Under the pieces are notes generated by a model. The model did not search any database. It was not told where the DNA came from and saw only the letters and a list, made by a program, of their open reading frames with translations. Positions 51,764-60,468 of a stretch of 64,000 nucleotides of DNA are shown one piece after another. The stretch is from Streptomyces sp. S.PNR 29 (GTDB lineage Bacteria > Actinomycetota > Actinomycetes > Streptomycetales > Streptomycetaceae). Both the position numbers and the translations under genes were made by a program. The stretch's first letter is position 1; every line of letters begins with the position of its first letter. The stretch spans positions 124,001 through 188,000 of the forward strand of contig NZ_JANUQM010000018.1 in the NCBI RefSeq assembly GCF_030386795.1, read 5' to 3'.

Positions 51764-53290
51764 ATGAGCCCGTCACCGTCCCGGCGAACCACCCTCCAGG
51801 GCGTCGGCGCACTCGCTGTCGCAGGCCTGGCCGGCAGCCTCGCGAGCACCGCCCAGGCGGCCGCTGCCACGGCGGATGAGACCGCCGCTCAGGACATCGT
51901 CATCAAGCACCCGACCCTTCCGCAGGTGCCGGTCAACAACGCCTTCACGGTCAAGGTCCGCCCGCTCGGCGGCACCTGGCAGAGACTCGACGTCTACCTG
52001 GCCAGGCTCGCGCTGATCGACCCCGTCACCGGCAGCAACAGGGCCCAGAACTCCTCCGTGGCCATGTTCGACTTCTCCGGCACCGTCGAGGTCGAGGTCA
52101 CCTACAACCCGGGCGGCTTCGAGAAGGCCCGCGTCCGCCCCGACTCGTACGGCATCAAGCCCGAGGTGCTCGGGAGCAGCGTACGGTTCACTCTGGACCG
52201 GCCCCGCAACGTCGTCGTCCAGCTCGACGACAAGATCTTCGACTGCCTGCACCTGCTCGCGAACCCGATCGAGCAGGACCCGCCCGCCGAGGGCGACAAG
52301 AAGGTCATGTACTTCGGGCCCGGACTGCACACCACCCCCGACCGGACGCTGAAGGTGCCGAGCGGCACCACCGTCTATCTGGCCGCGGGTGCCGTCCTCA
52401 CCTCCCAGGTGATCTTCGAGAACGTGGAGAACGCCCGGCTGACCGGCCGCGGCGTGCTCTACAACTCCCCCGTCGGCGCGATGTTCGTCCGCAAGTGCGA
52501 GAACATCACCATCGACGGCGTCACGATCCTCAACCCCCGGTACGAGAACGTCCGGGTCGCCGAGACCCGGAACCTCACCATCAACAACCTGCGCGCCTTC
52601 AGCCATCAGGGCTGGGGCGACGGCATCCAGCTCTACTGCTCCGAGAACGTCACGGTCGACGGCTGCTTCCTGCGCACGTCCGACGACTCCGTCGCCCTCT
52701 ACACCCACCGCTGGGACTTCTACGGCGACACCCGCAACATCACCGTCAGGAACTGCTCCCTGTGGGCCGACGTCGCCCACCCCATCAACATCGGCGTGCA
52801 CGGCAACTCCGACACCCCCGAGGTGCTGGAGAACCTGAACTTCGAGAACATTGACATCCTCGACCACCGTGAGCCGCAGGTGACGTACCAGGGCGCCATC
52901 GCCTTCATGGTCGGTGACAGCAACCTCGTCCGGGACGTCACGTTCGACAACATCCGCGTGGAGGACTTCCGCTGGGGCCAGCTCATCCACATGCGGGTCG
53001 AGTACAACCCGAAGTACAACACCTCGGCCGGCCGCGGCATCGAGTCCGTCTACATCAAGGACCTCAGCTACAACGGCAAGAACGCCGACCTCTCGGTGAT
53101 GATGGGCCTCAGCGAGGAGCGCCTCGTCAAGGACGTCACCTTCGAGAACCTCCGCGTCAACGGCCGGGTGATCGCCGACAGCACGGGCAAGCCGAGGTGG
53201 TACCTGGCCTCCGACGGCGTGCCGATGCTCGTCAACGAGTACGTCAAGAACCTCCGCTTCCTCACCACCGAGGAGGCCGCGGCCCTCTGA
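51764..53290 (+). CDS. Tat-exported GH28-like parallel beta-helix protein
   Basis: A 508-aa exported protein with a twin-arginine signal (SRRTTLQGVGALAVAGLAGSLA). An N-terminal beta domain leads to repeated right-handed beta-helix coils: NITIDGVTILNPRYENV, then WGDGIQLYCSENVTVDGCFLRTSDDSVALY and ITVRNCSLWADVAHPINIGVHGNSD. The paired Asp in TSDDS and the GVHGN segment fit GH28 active-site positions. Polygalacturonase-type action on pectin or a related plant glycan is likely but the exact substrate is not settled. AAGGAG lies 6 nt before the ATG. Confidence 0.8.
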   Translation: MSPSPSRRTTLQGVGALAVAGLAGSLASTAQAAAATADETAAQDIVIKHPTLPQVPVNNAFTVKVRPLGGTWQRLDVYLARLALIDPVTGSNRAQNSSVAMFDFSGTVEVEVTYNPGGFEKARVRPDSYGIKPEVLGSSVRFTLDRPRNVVVQLDDKIFDCLHLLANPIEQDPPAEGDKKVMYFGPGLHTTPDRTLKVPSGTTVYLAAGAVLTSQVIFENVENARLTGRGVLYNSPVGAMFVRKCENITIDGVTILNPRYENVRVAETRNLTINNLRAFSHQGWGDGIQLYCSENVTVDGCFLRTSDDSVALYTHRWDFYGDTRNITVRNCSLWADVAHPINIGVHGNSDTPEVLENLNFENIDILDHREPQVTYQGAIAFMVGDSNLVRDVTFDNIRVEDFRWGQLIHMRVEYNPKYNTSAGRGIESVYIKDLSYNGKNADLSVMMGLSEERLVKDVTFENLRVNGRVIADSTGKPRWYLASDGVPMLVNEYVKNLRFLTTEEAAAL

Positions 53291-53300
53291 CCGCGGCGGC

Positions 53301-53334
53301 CGGCCCCGGCGTCTCCTCGGGGACGCCGGGGCCG
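53301..53334 (+). terminator. Terminator after the GH28-like gene
   Basis: The 13-bp arms CGGCCCCGGCGTC / GACGCCGGGGCCG surround an 8-nt loop, 10 nt past the stop codon. Confidence 0.9.
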
Positions 53335-53387
53335 ATGGCGGGATCCCGCCGGCCCGTGCTTCGCAACTTTCGGTACTTGACGACTTC

Positions 53388-53445
53388 TTGACCCTTCGGA
53401 TCGGGGCGGTGTAGACATCACGCCGTCGGATGTTTACGTAAACAT
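53388..53445 (+). promoter_or_regulatory. GH30 gene promoter with perfect operator palindrome
   Basis: TTGACC (53388-53393) and TAGACA (53412-53417) are 18 bp apart. The perfect 16-bp palindrome ATGTTTACGTAAACAT lies at 53430-53445, about at +6 to +21. The central ACGT and T-rich arms are typical of LacI-family operators. The RBS and ATG follow at 53490. Confidence 0.85.
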
Positions 53446-53489
53446 GACAGCAGCCGGCGAAGCACACGGAAGAGTGGGAGCACCCCGAG

Positions 53490-55559
53490 ATGGCACAGCG
53501 CACCCGCAAGAAACGGCTCCTGGGGGCCATCGGCATCACCGCACTCGCGACCGGGACCGTTCTGGCCACCACCTCGCTGCCGGCAGCGCACGCCGGGACG
53601 ACGGCCGCCACCGCTTCGGTCACCGTCCGGCCCGACCCCTCCTACAAGCAGCAGAAGTTCGAGGGCTGGGGCACCAGCCTGGTCTGGTTCGCCAACGCCA
53701 CCGGCGACTACCCGCCCGCGATACGGGAGAAGCTCGCCAAGCTCCTCTTCGGTGACGACGGCCTCGCCCTGAACATCGCCCGCTACAACATCGGCGGCGG
53801 CAACGCCCCGGACGTCAAGGACTACCTCCGTGCCGGAGGCGCGGTCGAGGGCTGGTGGAAGGCCCCGGCGGGCACCACCCGCGAGGACGTCGACTGGTGG
53901 GACGCCGACGACCCCGCCGACTGGAACGACAAGGCCGACGCCACCCAGCGCTGGTGGGTGGACCGCATCAAGAAGGACATCACCCACTGGGAGGCGTTCA
54001 GCAACTCGCCGCCCTGGTTCATGACCGAGAGCGGATACGTCTCCGGCAACTTCGACGCGGGCAAGGACCAGCTGAAGACCGAGTCCGTCGACGACTTCGC
54101 CAAGTACCTGGTGGGTGCCACCGAGCGGCTGGAGAAGGCGCACGGCATCAAGGTCGACACGCTGGACCCGTTCAACGAGCCGAACACCAACTACTGGGGC
54201 ACCAAGCTCGGCCCGGACGGAGAGCCCGTGGGCGGCCGCCAGGAGGGCGCCCACATGGGCCCCGAGCTCCAGCAGAAGGTGCTCCGCGCGCTGGGCCCGG
54301 TCCTGGAGAAGTCCCGCACCGGCGCGGAGATCTCCGCGATGGACGAGACCAACCCCGGCACCTTCGCCACCAACTGGAACTCCTATCCCCAGGAAGTGCG
54401 CGACCTGGTCGGCCAGATGAACGTCCACACCTACGGCACCGGACAGCGCACCAGCGTGCGCGACCTGGCCAAGGCCGCCGACAAGCCGCTGTGGATGAGC
54501 GAGGTCGAGGGCGACTGGGGCGACGGCCAGAGCTTCACGGACATGCGGCCCGGCCTGGGCCTCGCCCAGCGCATGGTCGACGACCTGCGTGAACTGGAGC
54601 CACGGGCCTGGGTGTTCTGGCAGCCCGTCGAGGACTACGACAACATGAAGCCGGGTGGCGAGTCCGCGAAGGGCGGCAACTGGGGCGAGATCCAGATCCC
54701 CTTCAGCTGCACCTCGAAGGACACCCTCGAGACCTGCCCGATCTACACCAACACCAAGTTCGACACCGCCCGGAACTTCACCCACTACATCAAGCCCGGC
54801 GACCGGCTGATCAAGACGGACGACACCTCCAGCACCGCGGCGGTCTCCCGGAAGGGCGACGCGGCGACCGTCGTCCACGTCAACAGCACCACCGAGGCGC
54901 GTGAGGTCACGCTCGACCTGTCGAAGTTCGGCCGGATCTCCTCCCGTGCCACCGTCACCCCGGTGGTGACCAGCGCCGACGGCAAGCTGGCGAAGCAGAA
55001 GGCCGTCCGGGTCACCGGCGAGCAGGCCACGATCACCGTGCCCGCCCAGTCCGTGACCTCCTTCCTCGTCAAGGGCGTCTCCGGCGTCGCCGAGGACGCG
55101 GCCGAACTGCGCAAGGGCCACACCTACCGGCTGACCGGCGTCCAGAGCGGCAAGGACCTCACCATCGCCGACAACGGCACCGGGCTCGTCATCAGGAGCG
55201 CCGACGCCTCCGACCCGAGCGGTCAGCAGTGGCGGGTGGAGCAGATCCGAGGCACCGACAACCGCAAGCGGTACGTCCTCACCGAGGCCACCGAGGACAA
55301 GCGCCTGGCCGTCCGGGACGGTGCCCTGGTGGCCGAGCCCGACGAGGGCCGCCGTGACAGCGCCGCCCAGTGGATCATGTCGACGACCGGCGACGGCACC
55401 TGGACCCTCGTCAACGCCGCCACCGGCCGGCTCGCGGACGTCTCCGGCCAGTCCACGAACGAGGGCGCCGGCGTCGGGGTGTGGCTGCCGAACTCCGGTG
55501 CCAACCAGCGCTGGAAGGTGACCGACGTGACGGGCGACGGCGGTTCACAGGCCGGGTAG
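53490..55559 (+). CDS. Secreted GH30 glycanase with ricin-type lectin domain
   Basis: A 689-aa exported enzyme. The signal peptide is at 1-35 (ALATGTVLATTSLPAAHA). The GH30 barrel spans roughly 40-480: acid/base Glu230 in LDPFNEPN and nucleophile Glu338 in WMSEVEGDWG. A beta-sandwich subdomain follows (AATVVHVNSTTEAREVTLDL), then a RICIN-type lectin at about 545-680 with QW-type repeats. It resembles Streptomyces endo-beta-1,6-galactanases as I recall them, but other GH30 activities are possible. An operator palindrome precedes it. Confidence 0.88.
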   Translation: MAQRTRKKRLLGAIGITALATGTVLATTSLPAAHAGTTAATASVTVRPDPSYKQQKFEGWGTSLVWFANATGDYPPAIREKLAKLLFGDDGLALNIARYNIGGGNAPDVKDYLRAGGAVEGWWKAPAGTTREDVDWWDADDPADWNDKADATQRWWVDRIKKDITHWEAFSNSPPWFMTESGYVSGNFDAGKDQLKTESVDDFAKYLVGATERLEKAHGIKVDTLDPFNEPNTNYWGTKLGPDGEPVGGRQEGAHMGPELQQKVLRALGPVLEKSRTGAEISAMDETNPGTFATNWNSYPQEVRDLVGQMNVHTYGTGQRTSVRDLAKAADKPLWMSEVEGDWGDGQSFTDMRPGLGLAQRMVDDLRELEPRAWVFWQPVEDYDNMKPGGESAKGGNWGEIQIPFSCTSKDTLETCPIYTNTKFDTARNFTHYIKPGDRLIKTDDTSSTAAVSRKGDAATVVHVNSTTEAREVTLDLSKFGRISSRATVTPVVTSADGKLAKQKAVRVTGEQATITVPAQSVTSFLVKGVSGVAEDAAELRKGHTYRLTGVQSGKDLTIADNGTGLVIRSADASDPSGQQWRVEQIRGTDNRKRYVLTEATEDKRLAVRDGALVAEPDEGRRDSAAQWIMSTTGDGTWTLVNAATGRLADVSGQSTNEGAGVGVWLPNSGANQRWKVTDVTGDGGSQAG

Positions 55560-55581
55560 CGTCCCGGCGACGGCATGACGA

Positions 55582-55618
55582 ACGCCCCCGGACAGGCGAG
55601 GTGCCTGTCCGGGGGCGT
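55582..55618. terminator. Bidirectional terminator between convergent genes
   Basis: A perfect 16-bp stem (ACGCCCCCGGACAGGC) with a 5-nt loop lies 23 nt past the GH30 stop and 24 nt from the stop of the convergent gene. Confidence 0.92.
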
Positions 55619-55641
55619 ATGTGTGTCCGGTCCGTCGACCG

Positions 55642-58590
55642 CTACGACGCCGGGGTGACCGCGTCCGCGGGCTCGCCGGGCAGGGGCTCGAACGCCAGGG
55701 CGTCCCAGGCGATCGAGTCGTCCCCGGTGCCGTCCGCCGTGTCGGAGCTCAGCGAGACACTCGGGGTGCCGTGGAACTCGTACGAGCCCAGCGAGACCCA
55801 GGCGTTCCGGCCGCCGGTGTCCTGGGAGATCGTCTTGTCCACGACGGTGCCGTCACCGAGGTCGATGTGGTAGGTGGCCTGGCCGGTGGTGGCCTCGTGG
55901 TCGGGCAGATGCACCATCACCCGCGCCCAGCCCTTGATCGTCCGGTCGGGCGTCCAGGTGCCGGTGACGACCGAGTCGGTGTACTTCGGGTCCCGGGTGT
56001 GGGTGAACCAGAAGTGGCCGCCGAAGCCCGAACCGAGCTGGTGGAAGTCGATCTTCGACGGGTAGACGGTCGCGCCGTTCTGCTCCGCGGAGCCGAAGGT
56101 GAACGACAGGGTGCCCCGGCTGGTCCAGTTGCGCAGGCCGGCGCAGGGGTTGGTGCTGCCGACCCGGAACTTCACCGTGTTCGGTACGTCGTCCACGATC
56201 AGCGCGTTCCGCGGCAGGGTGGAGGCGCAGGACGCCGGGTGCGGGGAGGCGGGCTCCGGCTCGGGGTCGGTCGCCTGGTACTTCAGCACCTCGGTGCCGC
56301 AGGTGGTGGCACAGTCCGTCCAGGTCGCCGGCTGGTGCCACCAGCACTTGAAGTCGTCCCGCTGGCAGGGGCCCGTGGGCTGGCTCGATCCCTCCACCTT
56401 GCGGGGCTTGGAGGTGTCGCAGTCGTTGACGTCGGGCTTGCAGAAGGCGTCGTGCGGCGGCTGGGCGTCGGGCGCGTTGCCGGTCGGCCAGCTGCCGACG
56501 GTGAAGGCCGGGCCGGACGTGCCGGTCGCCGGGTCGGTCTTCTGCTGGGAGTACGCCGCCCAGCCCAGGACCCGCTCCGGGTAGGTCCACAGGTTGGGGT
56601 TGCGGGCGTCGTCGGCGCCGGAGGAGAGGAACATCTTGCGGTCCGGCGGGTAGAGGCCGTTGGCCGGGTTGTTGAACCAGCCGAGGCCCCACGGGGCGGC
56701 GGCGTCCGAGGCGTCCGGCAGATTGAAGCCGCTGTTGTACGCCCACAGCGCGAACCACCAGTTCTCCAGGTATTCGGGGTCGCCGCCGTTGACGAGCATG
56801 CCGTGGTCGTGGAGCTGGTTCCACTTGTCCTGGAGGATCTGCAGACCGGCCGCGATGTTGGCCGCGTAGTCCACGGTGATCGCCTTCTGCTGCTCGGCGG
56901 TGTACGTGGCGTCCGACTTGGCCATGCCGCTGGTCACCTGGGCGATGCCGTAACCGCAGTCGGCGGCGGCCCAGTTGACGGTGTGCACGCTGCCGGCGTT
57001 GCCGTAGTAGCCGCCCTGGATGAAGTTGCCGCTCTCACCGGCGGACGCCCGGGAGGTGGCCTGCACCAGATTGGACTCCTGGGCGAGCACACCCAGCATG
57101 ATCTGCGCGGGCACCCGGCCGCCGCCCTTGAGCGCGACGGGCGGGAACAGCTCCTGCGGGGTGTACGACGGCAGGTCGGTGCCGTTCCAGCCCTTCCGGC
57201 GGCGTTCGTCGAGCTTGCCCTGCACGGCCAGGTCCGTCGCCCACTCGACCTGGGCGGGTGACGGCTGGAGCGCCTGCAGCTCGGGGTCGTTGCGGGTGAC
57301 GGCGCAGGCGCGGTCCGGGTCGGTGGTGGTGTGCGCCGGGCCGTCGTCGTCGACGCTTTCCGTCCGGATGCTGTTGGTGTGCATCCCGCCCTCGTCGGGC
57401 GTCGCGGTGCGCGCGGACAGGGCCGGGGACTGCTCGGCGCCCTGCCCGGGTCGTGGCGCTCTGGGCTGCACCCGGAAGTCGAACGTGGCGCCCGTGCCCG
57501 GTACCAGGGCCTTGATGCCGACGGGCTGCGCGGTGGCGGGGGCGGGAGCCGTGCCCACGTCCTTGCGGCCGGCCGCCTCGGTGCCGTTGCCGACCCGGGT
57601 CAGGGCGAGATGGCCGGTGGTGGAGACCTCGGACAGGGCCGGGACGTCGAGTGCCTTCCACCCCTTCGGCAGAGCGGAGCCCGGGATGTCCTCCCGCGCG
57701 TCCTTCCCGGTCACGAAGACCCGGCCGCCGCCGCCGCGCACCGCCAGGGCGCCGAGCGGGCCGGAGCCGAGCAGATGGTCGGAGCCGCCCTGCGTGACGC
57801 GGCGGACCTGCACCTTCTTGCCGGAGGCCGGGACCTGGTAGGCCAGGCCGTGGTGCGCGTCCGGCACCAGCCGGAACGGCGTCCCCACCGTACGGGCCAG
57901 GGTGCGGACGTGTCCCCGGCCGTTCACCGAGACCACGGAGTCACGGGTGGCCGCCGCGATCCCGCCCTCGAAGGGCACGGCGGAGGTCAGCTGCCCCGGG
58001 ACGGTCTGCCGGCCCGTCAGCTTGCCCTGCCGTGCGTCGACGGTCAGCAGCTGCGTGCCCTCGCCCTCCGGCCGGGAGAGCACGGCGCGTTCGCCCGAGC
58101 CGCAACCGGGGTTGAAGTAGGCGAGGGAGACCAGCTGCGGCAGTTTGGTCACCGTGCCGTCCGCCAGGTCGACCACGGCGGCGAAGGCGCCCTGCTGGAA
58201 GCCCTGTTGGTCGTTGGTCGCCTGCCGGGGCGCGTAGACCACCACGGCGCGGTCGCCCGACCCCGTGACACAGGTCTGGCCGATCCACTGGTCGGTGTCG
58301 ATGCCCGGCTCGGACAGCGTGGCCGCGGTGCGCCAGCGGTAGGCGTGGGCGGCATCGGCGACCAGTATGTGCAGTCCGGTGGCGTCCCCGTCGTACGTGA
58401 CCATCCGGTCGCCCGACTTCTGCCACCCGGACGGCAGTCGGGAGGTGTCGGTGACCCGGTCCGGCAGCGGCTGGGGGGTGGGGTCGGAGGAGCCGCTCAG
58501 GGCCGCCGACGCCAGCGGCGCGAGGAGTGCCATCGCCAGTACGGATATCGCGCCGGCCGCCCCTATTCGACCGCGCCGGCTCTTCGGCAC
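55642..58590 (-). CDS. Large secreted protein with lytic-transglycosylase-like and golvesin-type C-terminal domains
   Basis: A 982-aa exported protein. The signal peptide (RRGRIGAAGAISVLAMALLA) is followed by an N-terminal beta-propeller-like region of about 350 residues. A helical region (about 480-690) resembles lytic transglycosylases: LGVLAQESNLVQATSRAS with a candidate catalytic Glu, DCGYGIAQVTSGM and NWWFALWAYNSGFN. It also has a Cys-rich segment (CKPDVNDCDTSKP, QRDDFKCWWHQP). The last ~140 residues (IKGWARVMVHLPDHEATTGQ ... SIAWDALAFEPLPG) resemble the golvesin C-terminal domain. It may degrade or bind cell wall. The start GTG 58590 is uncertain: its SD, AGGAGG, lies 16 nt away. Confidence 0.75.
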   Translation of the reverse strand: MPKSRRGRIGAAGAISVLAMALLAPLASAALSGSSDPTPQPLPDRVTDTSRLPSGWQKSGDRMVTYDGDATGLHILVADAAHAYRWRTAATLSEPGIDTDQWIGQTCVTGSGDRAVVVYAPRQATNDQQGFQQGAFAAVVDLADGTVTKLPQLVSLAYFNPGCGSGERAVLSRPEGEGTQLLTVDARQGKLTGRQTVPGQLTSAVPFEGGIAAATRDSVVSVNGRGHVRTLARTVGTPFRLVPDAHHGLAYQVPASGKKVQVRRVTQGGSDHLLGSGPLGALAVRGGGGRVFVTGKDAREDIPGSALPKGWKALDVPALSEVSTTGHLALTRVGNGTEAAGRKDVGTAPAPATAQPVGIKALVPGTGATFDFRVQPRAPRPGQGAEQSPALSARTATPDEGGMHTNSIRTESVDDDGPAHTTTDPDRACAVTRNDPELQALQPSPAQVEWATDLAVQGKLDERRRKGWNGTDLPSYTPQELFPPVALKGGGRVPAQIMLGVLAQESNLVQATSRASAGESGNFIQGGYYGNAGSVHTVNWAAADCGYGIAQVTSGMAKSDATYTAEQQKAITVDYAANIAAGLQILQDKWNQLHDHGMLVNGGDPEYLENWWFALWAYNSGFNLPDASDAAAPWGLGWFNNPANGLYPPDRKMFLSSGADDARNPNLWTYPERVLGWAAYSQQKTDPATGTSGPAFTVGSWPTGNAPDAQPPHDAFCKPDVNDCDTSKPRKVEGSSQPTGPCQRDDFKCWWHQPATWTDCATTCGTEVLKYQATDPEPEPASPHPASCASTLPRNALIVDDVPNTVKFRVGSTNPCAGLRNWTSRGTLSFTFGSAEQNGATVYPSKIDFHQLGSGFGGHFWFTHTRDPKYTDSVVTGTWTPDRTIKGWARVMVHLPDHEATTGQATYHIDLGDGTVVDKTISQDTGGRNAWVSLGSYEFHGTPSVSLSSDTADGTGDDSIAWDALAFEPLPGEPADAVTPAS

Positions 58591-59228
58591 CCGCCAGCGG
58601 TGCCTTCCTCCTGGGGTTACACGAGAAGTGCGCAAGGCGTTCCGTCCATCTTCATTTGTGCAGGTCTGGTACCGGCGTTGACGGTCCCCCCGAGCCGGTA
58701 GGAGCGGAAGGTACCAATCCGAGGTGGCCGCAGTAGGTGCCCGAGGAGACTTACCGGGCGGTATCCACGAAACGTCCACGGGGGATCCGCGCCGTCCTGC
58801 ACAACGGCTCTGCGAACGCCGCCGCTGTGTTCAGCCGGGGACGACGGTGTGGGGGAAGCTCTGGGTGGAAGGCGGAGCAGTCCGAGCCGTGGATGACGTC
58901 GGTGACAACGCTGAGGTCGGTGCCGGGCCGGCCACGAAGCGGAAGGTCGGGCGGGCGTCGTGTGGTCGGCGGGCCACCGCAGGCATGCCTCCGACCGCCA
59001 CGACCGGCACGGCAGCAATCTCCGGGTTCTGCCACGGATGATGCTTGAGCAGGTGCGCGCCTCAAGCGGAGGGGCTCGGCGCCCCGCAGCACCTGGCGGT
59101 CGGCGTGCCCCCGGGATCACCCGCCGTGCCGAACCCGCCCTGTTCACGCACGGCATGCCCGGCCGGGCGCACCGTGCTGCGCCTGGCCCCACCGCGGAGC
59201 GACGACCAGGAACGCCCGAGGCGCGTCG
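58591..59228. other. Gap without a supported gene
   Basis: 638 nt between the large secreted protein's start and the TerB gene's stop. Several small open frames occur on both strands. None has a convincing RBS, family match or codon pattern. It must hold the promoter of the minus-strand secreted protein; the rest looks like decayed sequence. Nothing more can be said without comparison to other genomes. Confidence 0.5.
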
Positions 59229-59777
59229 TCAGAGGCCGAACTCCTGGGCGGGCAGCCCGAGTACCGAGCACGCCTCACGCAGGACCTGTTCCTCGGCCGG
59301 CGCGACGTATCCGTCCGCGCCCGCGACGACGAAGCCGGTCTGCACGACCGCCCGGGCCTCCGTCGGCTTCTTCGCCGCCTTGGCTATCTCCTGCAGGGCC
59401 TCGGCCTTGCCCTGCTGGAAGTTGAGTGCCAGCTGGTCGACATGCTTGTTGAAGCGCTGCCGCAGCTGGTCGGGCGGGAAGTTCTGCAGGACGTCGTTGT
59501 GCAGCAGCAGCGACTCCACGTGCTGCCGCTCGGCCGGGTCGACCTGCCCGTCGGCGGCGGCGACCAGGGCGCACATGGCCATGCTGGCGTCCCGGTAGGC
59601 GCCGCTCTTCAACTCCGCCTTCAGGGAGGTGAGCTGGGACTTGAGCGTGTTCACCAGCTGAGCCCGCGACCCCCCGGAGGACCCCGCACCGGGCCGCCCG
59701 TGTCCGCCGGTGCCCCGCGCCCCCTGCGCCTGCTGCAGCGTCTTGGCCTGGTCCTTGATCCGATCCCACATCGCCAT
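59229..59777 (-). CDS. TerB-family tellurite-resistance/stress protein
   Basis: A 182-aa protein. Residues 1-15 (MAMWDRIKDQAKTLQ) and a Gly-rich linker lead to a TerB-like helical domain: LVNTLKSQLTSLKAELKSGAY, then MCALVAAADGQVDPAERQHVESLL and TGFVVAGADGYVAPAEEQVLREACSVLGL. The two ADGxVxPAE segments are the metal-binding motif of TerB. GAGGTGG lies 6 nt before the ATG at 59777. It is divergent from the ECF41-controlled operon; no other ter gene is here. Confidence 0.9.
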   Translation of the reverse strand: MAMWDRIKDQAKTLQQAQGARGTGGHGRPGAGSSGGSRAQLVNTLKSQLTSLKAELKSGAYRDASMAMCALVAAADGQVDPAERQHVESLLLHNDVLQNFPPDQLRQRFNKHVDQLALNFQQGKAEALQEIAKAAKKPTEARAVVQTGFVVAGADGYVAPAEEQVLREACSVLGLPAQEFGL

Positions 59778-59920
59778 CCGTGCCACCTCGGCTTCAGCCC
59801 GTGTCGTTCCGGTCGTACGCGTGCGCACCGCGCGTTCTGCTGTCACAACTCCCCCCGGCGCCACGAAAGTTCCATGGGTGCCGAAGGCGGCGGAGGGGAG
59901 ACGCAGGTCACACGCGCCCA

Positions 59921-59947
59921 TGTCACAGGGGGACGGGCCATCTCGTC
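59921..59947 (+). promoter_or_regulatory. ECF41-type promoter of the second AhpD-like gene and sigma factor
   Basis: TGTCACA (59921-59927), a 16-nt spacer and CGTC (59944-59947). CGTC ends 39 nt before the ATG at 59987, exactly as for the promoter at 50885. It drives the AhpD paralogue and, 8 nt downstream of that gene, the ECF41 sigma factor itself. Confidence 0.92.
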
Positions 59948-59986
59948 TCGGGGGTGCAGGCACCGACGACCGCAGAGGAGCACACC

Positions 59987-60460
59987 ATGGACGCGCGACT
60001 GAACTTCTTCGCCGCCCCGACCGGCAGCAAGGCCATCAAGCACTTCATGGCGGTGGGCAAGATGCTCAAGGACTCGCCGCTGCCGGCCACCACCCAGGAG
60101 CTGGTGGCGCTGCGCGTGAGCCAGATCAACGGCTGTGCCGTCTGCATCGACATGCACACCAAGGACGCCGCCGCCGCCGGCGAGACCCCGGTACGGCTGC
60201 ACCTGGTCGCGGCGTGGCGGGAGGCCACGGTCTTCACCGAGGCCGAGCGTGCCGCGCTGGAGCTGGCGGAGGAGGGCACCCGGGTCGCGGACGCGGCCGG
60301 CGGGGTCAGCGACGAGGTGTGGGCGCGGGCCGCCCAGCACTACGACGAGGATCAGCTCGCCGCCCTGGTGATCCTGGTCTCCTTCATGAACATGGCGAAC
60401 CGGGTGAACGTCATCACTCAGCAGCCGGCCGGTGAGTACGAGCCCGGCCAGTTCCACTGA
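59987..60460 (+). CDS. AhpD-like carboxymuconolactone decarboxylase family protein (paralogue 2)
   Basis: A 157-aa protein, MDARLNFFAAPTGSKAIKHF at the start, with CxxC in QINGCAVCIDMHTKDA. It closely matches the paralogue at 50951 in length and sequence. Genes of this class (carboxymuconolactone decarboxylase, oxidoreductase or epimerase) are the usual neighbours and targets of ECF41 sigma factors. GAGGAG lies at 59975-59980. It ends 8 nt before the sigma gene. Confidence 0.95.
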   Translation: MDARLNFFAAPTGSKAIKHFMAVGKMLKDSPLPATTQELVALRVSQINGCAVCIDMHTKDAAAAGETPVRLHLVAAWREATVFTEAERAALELAEEGTRVADAAGGVSDEVWARAAQHYDEDQLAALVILVSFMNMANRVNVITQQPAGEYEPGQFH

Positions 60461-60468
60461 ACCAGCCC

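Noticed and set aside
58724..59048. Two overlapping 103-105 codon plus-strand frames
   Set aside because: They start in the presumed promoter region, lack SD sequences and show no conserved motif.
59841..59863. Another TGTCACA at 59841 as a possible second ECF41 promoter
   Set aside because: No CGTC element follows at 15-17 nt, so it does not match the promoter pattern.
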